Source of the DNA: SYOC01 sp035575235 | Lineage (GTDB): Bacteria; Desulfobacterota; Binatia; Bin18 | Assembly (NCBI GenBank): GCA_035575235.1 | Contig: DATLYA010000247.1 | Span: 1 to 10,425 of the forward strand | Direction: 5' to 3' | Length of the DNA stretch: 10,425 nucleotides | Shown: positions 1 through 6,475 of the stretch, in pieces | Layout: each line of letters begins with the position of its first letter | Numbering within the stretch: position 1 is the stretch's first letter | Notes under the pieces: generated by a model | What the model saw: the letters and a program-made list of their open reading frames with translations, nothing else | The model's database searches: none | What the model was told of the DNA's origin: nothing | Position numbers and translations under genes: made by a program

Positions 1-1
1 C

Positions 2-463
2 CGGCGGTTGATGGAATGGGTGTGTGAGGAAGGCTTTTGCGACGCCGCCACGCGCGACAAAGATTGGGTGGCGATGGGCAAGGTCTTCTTTGGCGAACCG
101 GAAGCCCTGGCGGAGTATGAGCAACTCAAACTTTTGCTTGAACGGTTTACCAAAAGCAAAACCAAGGCTGAATTGCTCCAGGCCGCCCTCACTCGCGGAC
201 TGCTCATTGCGCCAATTCTGACAATCGATGAAGTGCTGCAGAGTGAACAACTGGCCGCACGAGGCTATTGGCAAACGCTCGTTCACCCAGAACTCGGTGA
301 AACTATTCGTTATCCCGGTCCGTTCGCAAAATTCAGCGTGTCTCCTATCAAATACCGCCGTCGCCCGCCAACGATTGGGGAACATAATCACGAGATTTAT
401 GTGAACGAGCTGGGATTGTCTGAGAGGCAGGTGGCGGAGTTGCGCAGTAAGGGAGTGATCTAA
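2..463 (+). CDS. Family III CoA-transferase (CaiB/BaiF), C-terminal part, 5' end outside window
   Basis: The reading frame is open to the left edge of the window, so this is the C-terminal part of a longer protein; family members are usually about 400 residues. Visible is the closing domain of family III CoA-transferases: a helical stretch (AELLQAALTRGL), the usual segment choosing between substrates (APILTIDEVLQSEQLAARGYW), a beta-rich piece with 'HPELGETIRYPGPFAKFS', then GEHN(x)EIY and a terminal helix ending in KGVI. The enzyme family moves CoA between carboxylic acids through an Asp-anhydride intermediate in the cytoplasm; the catalytic Asp lies in the missing part. It ends at TAA and is followed after about 120 bp by a second, complete paralogue with the same C-terminal plan, so the two may act as partners or in sequential steps. 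The acid used as substrate cannot be told. Confidence 0.85.
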   Translation, partial: RRLMEWVCEEGFCDAATRDKDWVAMGKVFFGEPEALAEYEQLKLLLERFTKSKTKAELLQAALTRGLLIAPILTIDEVLQSEQLAARGYWQTLVHPELGETIRYPGPFAKFSVSPIKYRRRPPTIGEHNHEIYVNELGLSERQVAELRSKGVI

Positions 464-466
464 TTC

Positions 467-542
467 CGTGAGACGTGAGGCGTGGTGCGTGAACTTGGGA
501 GGAGCGGCCTCACACCGAAAGTATCACGCCTCACGTCTCACG
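467..542. repeat. Inverted repeat built of 7-bp CGTGANN units
   Basis: The left arm reads as four contiguous heptamers (CGTGAGA, CGTGAGG, CGTGGTG, CGTGAAC; 467-494). The right arm (522-542) is three heptamers of the complementary type (TATCACG, CCTCACG, TCTCACG). Positions 467-484 and 525-542 are perfect reverse complements over 18 bp with a 40-base spacer, so a strong hairpin could form between the two CoA-transferase genes. The unit length and core match arrays at 8880-8935 and 9844-9899. Function is unknown; it could be a REP-like mobile repeat, a transcript-stabilising hairpin or a protein-binding site. Confidence 0.8.
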
Positions 543-587
543 CGCCGCATTTCGCGCACCACAAGCTTACAACAACGGAGTATGCAC

Positions 588-1805
588 ATGTCGAACAACC
601 TTCCTCTTTCCGATGTTAAAATTCTCGACTTCATGTGGGTGATTGCTGGGCCGGCGTCGACGCGTATGCTCGCCGATTACGGCGCGACCGTTGTGCGTAT
701 TGAATCCGCCAGTCGTTTCGACGCCACCCGTACGGTGGGCCCGTTTCATAACGGTCAACCGGGCGCCGAGAGTTCCGGCCTGTTTTTCAATATGAACGCG
801 GGCAAACGGATGATCACGCTCGATCTCTCGAAGAAAGAGAGCCGCTCCGTGCTGTTTGACCTGGTGCGCTGGGCGGATGTAGTGACAGAATCGTTCTCCC
901 CAAAGGCGATGGCTGCTTGGGGGCTCGATTACGAGTCCTTGCGCGCCATCAAGCCAGACCTCATCATGCTCAGTACGTGCCTTATGGGGCAGACTGGACC
1001 GCTGGCGCGGTTCGCCGGTTTCGGCAATCTGGCGGCGGCGATCGTTGGGTTCACTAATTTGGCGGGCTGGCCGGATCGCCCGCCTGCTGGTCCTTTTGGG
1101 GCCTATACGGACTATATTTCGCCGTGGTTCAACGCCACCGCGATTCTTGCCGCGTTAGAGTACAAACGCCGCACCGGCCAGGGGCAATACATCGATCTGG
1201 CGCAAGCGGAGGCGGCGCTGCATTTTCTCGGCACAGCGTTATTGGACTGTGAAGTGAATGGCCGTCCACAAGAGCCTGCAGGCAACCGCGATCGTCACTA
1301 TGCCCCTCATGGAGTCTATCCAGCGGCGGGAACGGATCGGTGGATTGCGCTTGCGGTGACGAATGACGCGCAGTGGCGGGCGCTCTGCTCCACGATAGAA
1401 CGGCCTGATCTCCTGCAGGATGAGCGTTTTGCCACCCAGATCGCTCGGTTAAGCCATCAAGAGGCGCTAGACGAAATCATCGCCTCCTGGACAAAAAACA
1501 AAGATCCTTTTCAGATGGAGACTGCGTTGCAGGCGCATGGCGTGCCCGCCAGCGCTGTGCGGACGATCCTGGAGCTGGCGGATGATCCTCAACTTATCCA
1601 TCGCGGGCACTTCGTGCAGCTTGATCATCCAAAGTACGGGAAAACCACGGTCGAAGGATCGCGCTTTCGCCTGTCGCGCACCCCGGCGCGGATTGAGGGC
1701 TCGGCGGCGACGATGGGGCGTGATAATCAATATGTCTTGGAAACCCTTCTCGGTTATAGCGAAGAGCGCATTACGGAGCTGGTCGCCGCAGGGGTATTGG
1801 AATAA
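588..1805 (+). CDS. CaiB/BaiF family III CoA-transferase
   Basis: Predicted cytoplasmic enzyme of 405 residues transferring CoA between carboxylic acids. The N-terminal Rossmann part has the family signature 'VKILDFMWVIAGPASTRMLADYGATVVRIES' in outline (residues 10-40), followed by the typical 'NMNAGKRMITLDL' and a 'GFGNLAAAIVGFTNLAGWPD' segment. The likely catalytic Asp is D175 in AYTDYISP, the position of the acyl-anhydride Asp in this family. The C-terminal domain ends ELVAAGVLE. Start: ATG at 588 has GGAG seven bases upstream; ATG at 582 is too close to that site, and the open frame further upstream runs through the heptamer repeat, so it is not coding. It lies downstream of a paralogous fragment on the same strand. 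Two-subunit family III enzymes such as BbsEF are known, so a heteromer is possible; two independent enzymes are equally possible. Substrate unknown. Confidence 0.93.
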   Translation: MSNNLPLSDVKILDFMWVIAGPASTRMLADYGATVVRIESASRFDATRTVGPFHNGQPGAESSGLFFNMNAGKRMITLDLSKKESRSVLFDLVRWADVVTESFSPKAMAAWGLDYESLRAIKPDLIMLSTCLMGQTGPLARFAGFGNLAAAIVGFTNLAGWPDRPPAGPFGAYTDYISPWFNATAILAALEYKRRTGQGQYIDLAQAEAALHFLGTALLDCEVNGRPQEPAGNRDRHYAPHGVYPAAGTDRWIALAVTNDAQWRALCSTIERPDLLQDERFATQIARLSHQEALDEIIASWTKNKDPFQMETALQAHGVPASAVRTILELADDPQLIHRGHFVQLDHPKYGKTTVEGSRFRLSRTPARIEGSAATMGRDNQYVLETLLGYSEERITELVAAGVLE

Positions 1806-1913
1806 AGATGAAAGGGACTGAAAACGGCAAGAGCGACGAAACAAGCATTGCGTCGGGATAGCAGCCTGGAGCATTGCTGTAACAGTGAGTGAGAAGCCTG
1901 TAAAAAAAGAAAC

Positions 1914-2327
1914 ATGTTGGAATCCAATGGGGGGGATATGGGCACTGCGATTGTATGTACGGCGCTGTTAGGGGTGCTGGTTTTTGGTCTCGGCTTGGGT
2001 GTTTCGGCGACCAGGGGGAGCACAAACACAATTGCCGGGTTTAACCCGGATCCCACCGACCGCCTGTATAAAATGGTGCGCGCGCACGGCAACACGACCG
2101 AGTATGCGCCTATGCTGGCGGTCTTGATGTTGTTTCTTGGCGCGCGCAATCCCGCCGCCTGGATATTGTGGACGATGTGGATCGTGACTGCCTGCCGTTA
2201 TTTAATCGCTGTCGGCATCATCGTTTCGCCGACGCTGGCGAAACCGCACCCCTTGCGCTTCATCGGCGCTTTGGGCACGTATCTTGGCGGCCTCGCGCTG
2301 TGTGTCGCCGCCTTCATGTCTCTTTAA
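1914..2327 (+). CDS. MAPEG family integral membrane protein
   Basis: Predicted small inner-membrane protein of 137 residues in the MAPEG family (membrane-associated proteins in eicosanoid and glutathione metabolism). Four hydrophobic segments are visible at about residues 10-32, 64-78, 82-104 and 116-135. Between the first and second lies the family motif R56-A-H-x-N60-xx-E63-xx-P66, which binds glutathione in characterised members. Bacterial MAPEGs are mostly uncharacterised, and a glutathione-linked or detoxifying role is inferred from the family only. Start is uncertain: ATG 1914 follows an A-rich stretch with only a weak Shine-Dalgarno site, while ATG 1938 (residue 9) sits just after a G-run and gives a more typical N-terminus beginning directly with the membrane segment. 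It follows the CoA-transferase by 108 bp and precedes the LLM gene by 31 bp, so co-transcription with the latter is likely. Confidence 0.85.
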   Translation: MLESNGGDMGTAIVCTALLGVLVFGLGLGVSATRGSTNTIAGFNPDPTDRLYKMVRAHGNTTEYAPMLAVLMLFLGARNPAAWILWTMWIVTACRYLIAVGIIVSPTLAKPHPLRFIGALGTYLGGLALCVAAFMSL

Positions 2328-2358
2328 GCAAGGTCCAGTGACATAAGAGAGGAAAATT

Positions 2359-3396
2359 ATGCGATTCGGGTTTTTCGATCAGCTGCCGTGTGCGGACACG
2401 CAATCAGAGAGTCAGCGCCTGCAGGACCTCATTGCCCAGATTGTATTAGGGGATGAAATTGGATTTGCCACGGTATGGCTGGGAGAGTTGCATTTCGGTC
2501 GCCGTTCCTCAGTTTTAGCGTCACCGCTGATGGTGCTGGCGGCGGCGGCGCAACGCACGAAGCGCATTCGCTTAGGGACGGCAGTGTCATTATTGCCTTT
2601 GCATAGTCCGGTGAAAATGGCGGAAGAGGCTGCGACGGCGGACATTCTCAGTAATGGCCGGTTAGAGTTCGGCGTGGGCCGAGGCACGGCGCCGATTCAT
2701 TATGTTGGCTATAACATCCCTCAAGAAGAGAGCCGTGAGCGCTTCGAGGAAGCGCTCGAGGTGATTCTCAAAGCGTGGACAAGCGAGCGCCTCTCTTACC
2801 ATGGCAAATACTTCCACGCTGACGACCTTGCCGTCGTGCCAAAGCCGTTGCAAAAACCCCATCCGCCGATCCGTCTGGCCGCCAATAGCCCTGACACGTT
2901 CGCCATTGCTGGACGACTAGGGTTGCCGATCTTCGCCTCACCGCTAATCAATCCGCCGGATAAATTACGCGAGTACCTTGGGGTCCATCGCGAAACGTTG
3001 CAGCCTGGCGCCCGTCAGGATGTGGCGTTGATGTTCTCCGTGCATGTATCGGACAGTCGTGCGAAAGCGCGTGAAGAGTGTGAGGCCAGCTTGATGAACT
3101 TCTTCAAGGCGGCAGGCGAGCGGCTGCGGCCCTTGGGCGAGACGACAATCAAAAGTTATGAAGCCTTCCGTGACGCCGTCGCCAAGCTGGAGCGGGCCAC
3201 CTACGAAAAAGTTGAACGCATGAGCGTCTTCGGCGACCCGGACTATTGTGTCGAGCGCATCCGAGCATTGCAGCGTGAGTTTCAGATGGATGAATTCATT
3301 GGGTACTTCAATCAAGGCGGCTTAGTTGAGCCCGCGATTGTGAGACGCTCGATGGAGTTGTTCGCGAGGGAGGTGATGCCGCACTTTCAGTTCTGA
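2359..3396 (+). CDS. LLM class flavin-dependent oxidoreductase (luciferase-like)
   Basis: Cytoplasmic TIM-barrel protein of 345 residues of the bacterial luciferase-like monooxygenase family. Markers seen: the N-terminal strand MRFGFFDQ; WLGELHF at 40-46, the position of the WxxEHHF motif of FMN-dependent members; the RIRLGTAV strand near 69-76; and 101-110 RLEFGVGRGT, the flavin phosphate-binding stretch. The C-terminal FGDPDYCVERI segment is also typical. The E-x-H-F motif points to reduced FMN rather than F420 as cofactor, but this is inference. Such enzymes usually hydroxylate or cleave organic substrates with O2; the substrate is unknown. The ATG has GAGG seven bases upstream. It is the last plus-strand gene before the convergent gap and its TGA stop overlaps the first unit of the TGAGTNN repeat. 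Confidence 0.92.
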   Translation: MRFGFFDQLPCADTQSESQRLQDLIAQIVLGDEIGFATVWLGELHFGRRSSVLASPLMVLAAAAQRTKRIRLGTAVSLLPLHSPVKMAEEAATADILSNGRLEFGVGRGTAPIHYVGYNIPQEESRERFEEALEVILKAWTSERLSYHGKYFHADDLAVVPKPLQKPHPPIRLAANSPDTFAIAGRLGLPIFASPLINPPDKLREYLGVHRETLQPGARQDVALMFSVHVSDSRAKAREECEASLMNFFKAAGERLRPLGETTIKSYEAFRDAVAKLERATYEKVERMSVFGDPDYCVERIRALQREFQMDEFIGYFNQGGLVEPAIVRRSMELFAREVMPHFQF

Positions 3397-3421
3397 GTAA
3401 CGAGTGCTGAGTCCTGAGTAG
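3394..3421. repeat. Four tandem 7-bp TGAGTNN units
   Basis: The units TGAGTAA, CGAGTGC, TGAGTCC and TGAGTAG follow one another without gaps, beginning on the stop codon of the LLM gene. The core differs from the CGTGANN arrays elsewhere in the window but the 7-bp period is the same. No function can be assigned. Confidence 0.65.
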
Positions 3422-3484
3422 GGTATAGAGAAAAGCAACTGGTTAACCGATAGCAGTTGACATCCATATGAAGAGGTTATTTTT

Positions 3485-3657
3485 GGATCCTCTCTCCCCT
3501 CGTGGGAGAGAGACAGAGAGAGGGGCCGCTTGAATGCGGAATTGGCGACCTACGGGATGCGGAGCGCCGCAACACTCGGTTTCTATACTCTCTTCCACAT
3601 TCGCCACCCCGCACTCGGATCCCCCTCTCCCTAACCCTCTCCATCAAAGGAGAGGGG
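3485..3657. repeat. Pair of inverted REP-like hairpin elements in convergent intergenic region
   Basis: The left element (3485-3524) holds a 9-bp hairpin, arms 3490-3498 and 3504-3512 with loop CTCGT, followed by a purine tract ending GAGAGGGG. The right element (3617-3657) is a diverged copy in opposite orientation: CCCCTCTCCCTAACCCTCTCC then an 8-bp hairpin, arms 3635-3642 and 3649-3656 with loop ATCAAA. Both begin with GGATCC on the plus strand. This is the layout of paired REP elements. Open frames crossing it translate into the low-complexity peptides typical of such repeats and are not genes. The roughly 95 bp between the two elements shows nothing recognisable, nor does 3422-3484. Confidence 0.7.
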
Positions 3658-3727
3658 AAGATCGACCTGTAGGCGATCCAGGGAAAAACATTGAGCCGGA
3701 CATTATTGATCGTCCCTGGCAATGGGG

Positions 3728-3761
3728 AAAAAACTTGCAGGCGCCGCCTCAGATTGAGGCG
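3728..3761 (-). terminator. Probable rho-independent terminator of the minus-strand SDR gene
   Basis: Seven bases past the SDR stop on the minus strand lies a perfect 7-bp stem (CGCCTCA, loop ATC, TGAGGCG; 3761-3745) and further on a run of six T (3733-3728). The T-run starts 11 bases after the stem instead of directly after it, so the site is weaker than a textbook terminator; a second small GC stem (AGGC/GCCT) fills the spacer. Confidence 0.45.
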
Positions 3762-3768
3762 CTACCAT

Positions 3769-4491
3769 CTACACCAACACCCCACCGCCGTCAATCGTCA
3801 ACGTAATGCCGGTCACATAACTGTTTTTCATCAAAAACAACACAGCATCAGCGATCTCCTCTGGCGTGCCGATATGCCGCACCGGCAGACGCTTCGCGAC
3901 CGCCGCGAGAATCTCTTTCTTCTGACCGCCGAGCACATCGTCCAACAGCGGAGTATCGACAAAACCAGGTTGAATAGTGTTCACCCGGATCGGCGCCAGA
4001 TCAACCGCCAGCGCTCTGGCAAAAGCTTCAACCGCGCCGCACGAGGCCGACGCTACTGACGCGCCTTCCAATGGTCTTCGCGCCGCCGTGCCGGACATAA
4101 ATGTAATTGACCCCCCGCTGCGGATCTTGGGCGCACTATACTTAGCGGCGTACAAAGCGCCAAGGAAGCGCGTATCCATGGCGGGGCGCAACGCCGCGCT
4201 GGCGGGCGACAGATGGGTGTCTTTGACCAGCGTTCCAGCTGTGAGGAAAAGATGATCCAATGAATCTAATGCTTGAAAGAATGACCGGGTTCCTGCTTCG
4301 TCGGCAACATCCAGTACGACCGTGCGCGCCGTCCCGCCAAGCACAGCCTGCGCGGCCTCAAGCCGCGCCGCAGAACGTCCGGTGATAATGACAGATGCGC
4401 CCTCGGCTTGGGCGGCCCGCGCCGTCGCGAGGCCAATGCCTGAACTGCCGCCGAGGATGACCACAGTAGCGTTCTTGAGCGTGAATGGCAT
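3769..4491 (-). CDS. Atypical short-chain dehydrogenase/reductase lacking the Tyr-Lys pair
   Basis: A 240-residue Rossmann-fold protein of the SDR family. The cofactor motif GGSSGIG is at 14-20, GRS at 38-40 after the second strand suggests NADP(H), and the C-terminal PGFVDTPLL and DGGGVLV strands are typical. The active site is unusual. After S133 (FMSGTAARRP) the place of Tyr-x-x-x-Lys reads GASVASASCGAVEAF, so both residues are replaced (by V146/S150 or A147/C151, depending on alignment), and the NNAG motif is LTAG. This resembles the uncharacterised Lin1944-like SDR subgroup, described as lacking normal active-site residues. A redox role is therefore doubtful; it may bind a nucleotide cofactor without classical catalysis. 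AAGGAG lies five bases before the ATG and overlaps the stop region of the PPOX gene nine bases upstream, indicating translational coupling. Confidence 0.9.
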   Translation of the reverse strand: MPFTLKNATVVILGGSSGIGLATARAAQAEGASVIITGRSAARLEAAQAVLGGTARTVVLDVADEAGTRSFFQALDSLDHLFLTAGTLVKDTHLSPASAALRPAMDTRFLGALYAAKYSAPKIRSGGSITFMSGTAARRPLEGASVASASCGAVEAFARALAVDLAPIRVNTIQPGFVDTPLLDDVLGGQKKEILAAVAKRLPVRHIGTPEEIADAVLFLMKNSYVTGITLTIDGGGVLV

Positions 4492-4500
4492 AGCTGCTCC

Positions 4501-5052
4501 TTATTGTTGCGGAAAACCCATGGCGCGGATACGAGTCGGCGTGAGCTTCAATACGGTGCGTTTGTCCATAACCGCCGTCTTTTTCCATCCTTCCAACGCC
4601 TCGCCAGTCAGATAGTGTTCGGCTAATCCTTTGTAAAAAGCGACCGGATCGCGAGTATCGATAGAAAGCCTCCCATGGACGATCACCCATTGGTACATGT
4701 TAGAGGGGTCTAACACGGTCAGGACGGCGCGAGGGTCCTTTTGCATGTTGCGAAACTTAATGCGGTCTGTTGTCGTCGTGAATAGCAGCGCGCCGTTTTC
4801 ATATCTGAACCACATAATCGTGACTTGCGGACTGCCGTTGGGGTTGATAGTGACAAGTTGTGAAGCGATTGGTTGACGCATGAAGTCAACTACCGCCGGT
4901 GGGAACGTTTTCACCTCCAGTATTTGACGACTCGAGGGCATGGAGTGTTTTTGCATTGAAGAGGCCTCCCTGGCTTGTTCACTATGAGCGAGAGTCGAGA
5001 AAACAAGCAATGCTGCAAGAGCGAGGCTGGAAGTAAGGGTGGAAGAGCGCAT
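4501..5052 (-). CDS. PPOX/FMN split-barrel family protein with N-terminal signal peptide
   Basis: A 183-residue protein of the pyridoxamine 5'-phosphate oxidase-like split-barrel family, which binds FMN or F420. The domain starts near residue 52 (PAVVDFMRQPIASQLVTI), continues with NGSPQVTIMWFRYENG, then FTTTTDRIKFRNMQKDPRAVLTVLD, the usual flavin-binding core, and ends at GFPQQ. Residues 1-24 form a clear Sec signal peptide: MRSS, hydrophobic TLTSSLALAALLVFSTLA, and cleavage suggested after AHS. ATG 5052 has GGAGG seven bases upstream and is preferred to an in-frame ATG at 5088. A third start, ATG 4956 (residue 33), also has its own GGGAGG eight bases upstream and would give a cytoplasmic 151-residue protein of normal family length. 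It precedes the SDR gene by nine bases. Substrate and direction of reaction are unknown. Confidence 0.85.
   Translation of the reverse strand: MRSSTLTSSLALAALLVFSTLAHSEQAREASSMQKHSMPSSRQILEVKTFPPAVVDFMRQPIASQLVTINPNGSPQVTIMWFRYENGALLFTTTTDRIKFRNMQKDPRAVLTVLDPSNMYQWVIVHGRLSIDTRDPVAFYKGLAEHYLTGEALEGWKKTAVMDKRTVLKLTPTRIRAMGFPQQ
4965..4970 (-). promoter_or_regulatory. Second ribosome-binding site inside the PPOX gene
   Basis: GGGAGG is followed after eight bases by an in-frame ATG (4956-4954), placed just after the predicted signal-peptide cleavage region. It could allow a shorter, non-exported form of the split-barrel protein. Confidence 0.4.
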
Positions 5053-5213
5053 GCGAATTCCTCCATGTCTGGAGTAGGGCCTGGTCACGGGCCGTGACGA
5101 CGTTATTCTCTCTGACGACTGGAATGCTATGGCAACTCCAAATATGTGCGGTCAATAAAATTTCGGCGTTCCATGCATTGCTTTTCCTCCTTTTTCCGTT
5201 TGTGAGCGCACAC

Positions 5214-6350
5214 TTACCTAGCGTAACTGATGCGGTAAATAGCATCCGCGAAGTCGTCCGACACCAGCAAAGCGCCGTCAGGCATCACCTGTACATCAAC
5301 CGGACGCCCCCAGGGGCGACCATGTTGCAGCCAGCCTTCAGCGAATACCTCGTACTTCATCGCGCCGGCGCCTGTAAAGCGTCCAAGGGTAATGCGATAG
5401 CCAATTGGCGAACTACGATTCCACGAGCCGTGCTCGGCGATGAAAATCTGCCCGTGGTACTCGGTGGGAAACATAGCGCCGGTGTAGAACCGCATGCCCA
5501 AGGCCGCGACGTGCGGTCCAAGCAGCAGCGCCGGAGGAGTGCATTCCTCACATAATCGTTTCTTGCCGAACTGTGGATCAGGGATAGCGGCGCCGTGGCA
5601 ATAGGGGAAGCCAAAGTGCAGTCCTGGTTTCGGGGCTCGATTGAGTTCATCCGGGGGCGAGTTGTCACCGAGCCAATCGCGTCCATTATCGGTGAACCAT
5701 AGTTCTTTCGTTTGTGGATGCCAGTCGAACCCTACCGTATTCCGGATGCCGTGCGCGAATATTTCCAGCCCGTTGCCGTCTGGTTTCATGCGTAAAAGCG
5801 AGGCGTACCGCTTATCTTCTCGCTCACAGACGTTACACGGCGCGCCGACGGGGACGTAAAGGAAACCGTCTGGTCCAAAGCTGATAAATTTCCAGCCGTG
5901 GTGGCGGTCATTCGGTAAACTGTCATTGACGACAACAGGTTTGGGCGGGTCGCTGAGCTGTTCCTCAATCTCATCAAAGCGGAGAATACGGCTAATCTCC
6001 GCCACATAAAGCGCGCCATGGTAGAACGCGACGCCGTTCGGAGCGTTCAGGCCGCGGGCGATGAGGTGAATTTCCTCGGCTTTGTTGTCTTTGTCGCGAT
6101 CTGCGAGAGCATACACATTTCCTGCGCCCATCGAGCCAACAAAGACCGTGCCGTTCGGGCTCAACGCCAGCGAGCGGGCGTCCTTGACGCCTTCGGCATA
6201 CACGCCGATGGCGAACCCTGACGGAAGCTTAATATTGTGAAGTGGTAAATCTGGGCTGCCTGCGGCGGTGCAGCGGCTAAAAGTAAAAGTGAGGAAAGCC
6301 CACCAGGAGAGAAGCCGGCGAAGAATCCATGCGCCAGATATGCTGTCCAT
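5214..6350 (-). CDS. Exported PQQ-dependent sugar dehydrogenase (sorbosone dehydrogenase-like)
   Basis: A 378-residue six-bladed beta-propeller of the soluble glucose/sorbosone dehydrogenase family, predicted to oxidise sugars or related alcohols/aldehydes in the periplasm with PQQ. Residues 1-30 look like a signal peptide (two Arg at 11-12, hydrophobic LLSWWAFLTFTF, cleavage near CTAA). Family blocks follow: NIKLPSGFAIGVYAEGV, LSPNGTVFVG, the DRHHGWKF block (148-155) carrying the likely catalytic His, YVPVGAPCNVCE (165-176), RNTVGFDWHP, LWFTDNGRDWLGD, PPDELN, HFGFPYCHG, GPHVAALGMRFYTG, AEHGSWNRS and DDFADAIYRI. The cysteines of CNVC and CEEC are conserved-looking but there is no CxxCH haem site. 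The start at ATG 6350 is chosen because it yields the signal peptide; its Shine-Dalgarno site is poor, and a GTG at 6437 in the same frame would bury the signal. Whether the cell makes PQQ is not shown here. Confidence 0.92.
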   Translation of the reverse strand: MDSISGAWILRRLLSWWAFLTFTFSRCTAAGSPDLPLHNIKLPSGFAIGVYAEGVKDARSLALSPNGTVFVGSMGAGNVYALADRDKDNKAEEIHLIARGLNAPNGVAFYHGALYVAEISRILRFDEIEEQLSDPPKPVVVNDSLPNDRHHGWKFISFGPDGFLYVPVGAPCNVCEREDKRYASLLRMKPDGNGLEIFAHGIRNTVGFDWHPQTKELWFTDNGRDWLGDNSPPDELNRAPKPGLHFGFPYCHGAAIPDPQFGKKRLCEECTPPALLLGPHVAALGMRFYTGAMFPTEYHGQIFIAEHGSWNRSSPIGYRITLGRFTGAGAMKYEVFAEGWLQHGRPWGRPVDVQVMPDGALLVSDDFADAIYRISYAR

Positions 6351-6475
6351 AGTGGCTTTATTAGAGCAGCTTCTCCATGTCCTTACCAACCCCACCACAG
6401 ACAGCGTGCAGGCTGTACAATGGAGAGAGATCTCCACAGCTCCGTATTATTGGCTATGTATCGCGTTGTCCATCT

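Noticed and set aside
467..542. CRISPR array or transcription terminator
   Set aside because: There are no spacers between the 7-bp units, so it is no CRISPR; no T-run follows the hairpin and the 40-base loop is too long for an intrinsic terminator.
468..587. N-terminal extension of the second CoA-transferase from GTG 468
   Set aside because: It would encode the heptamer inverted repeat; ATG 588 has a well-placed GGAG and begins the family sequence.
3462..3488. Promoter-like TTGACA with TATTTT 15 bases later on the plus strand
   Set aside because: The spacer is short, and no plus-strand gene follows; the next gene is on the opposite strand.
3477..3806. Open frames on both strands across the convergent gap
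   Set aside because: They translate the REP-like repeats into Arg/Pro/Ser-rich low-complexity peptides, lack ribosome-binding sites and match no family I recognise.
6351..6437. GTG 6437 as start of the sugar dehydrogenase
   Set aside because: It would place 29 polar residues ahead of a clear signal peptide; the site before it is only two bases away.
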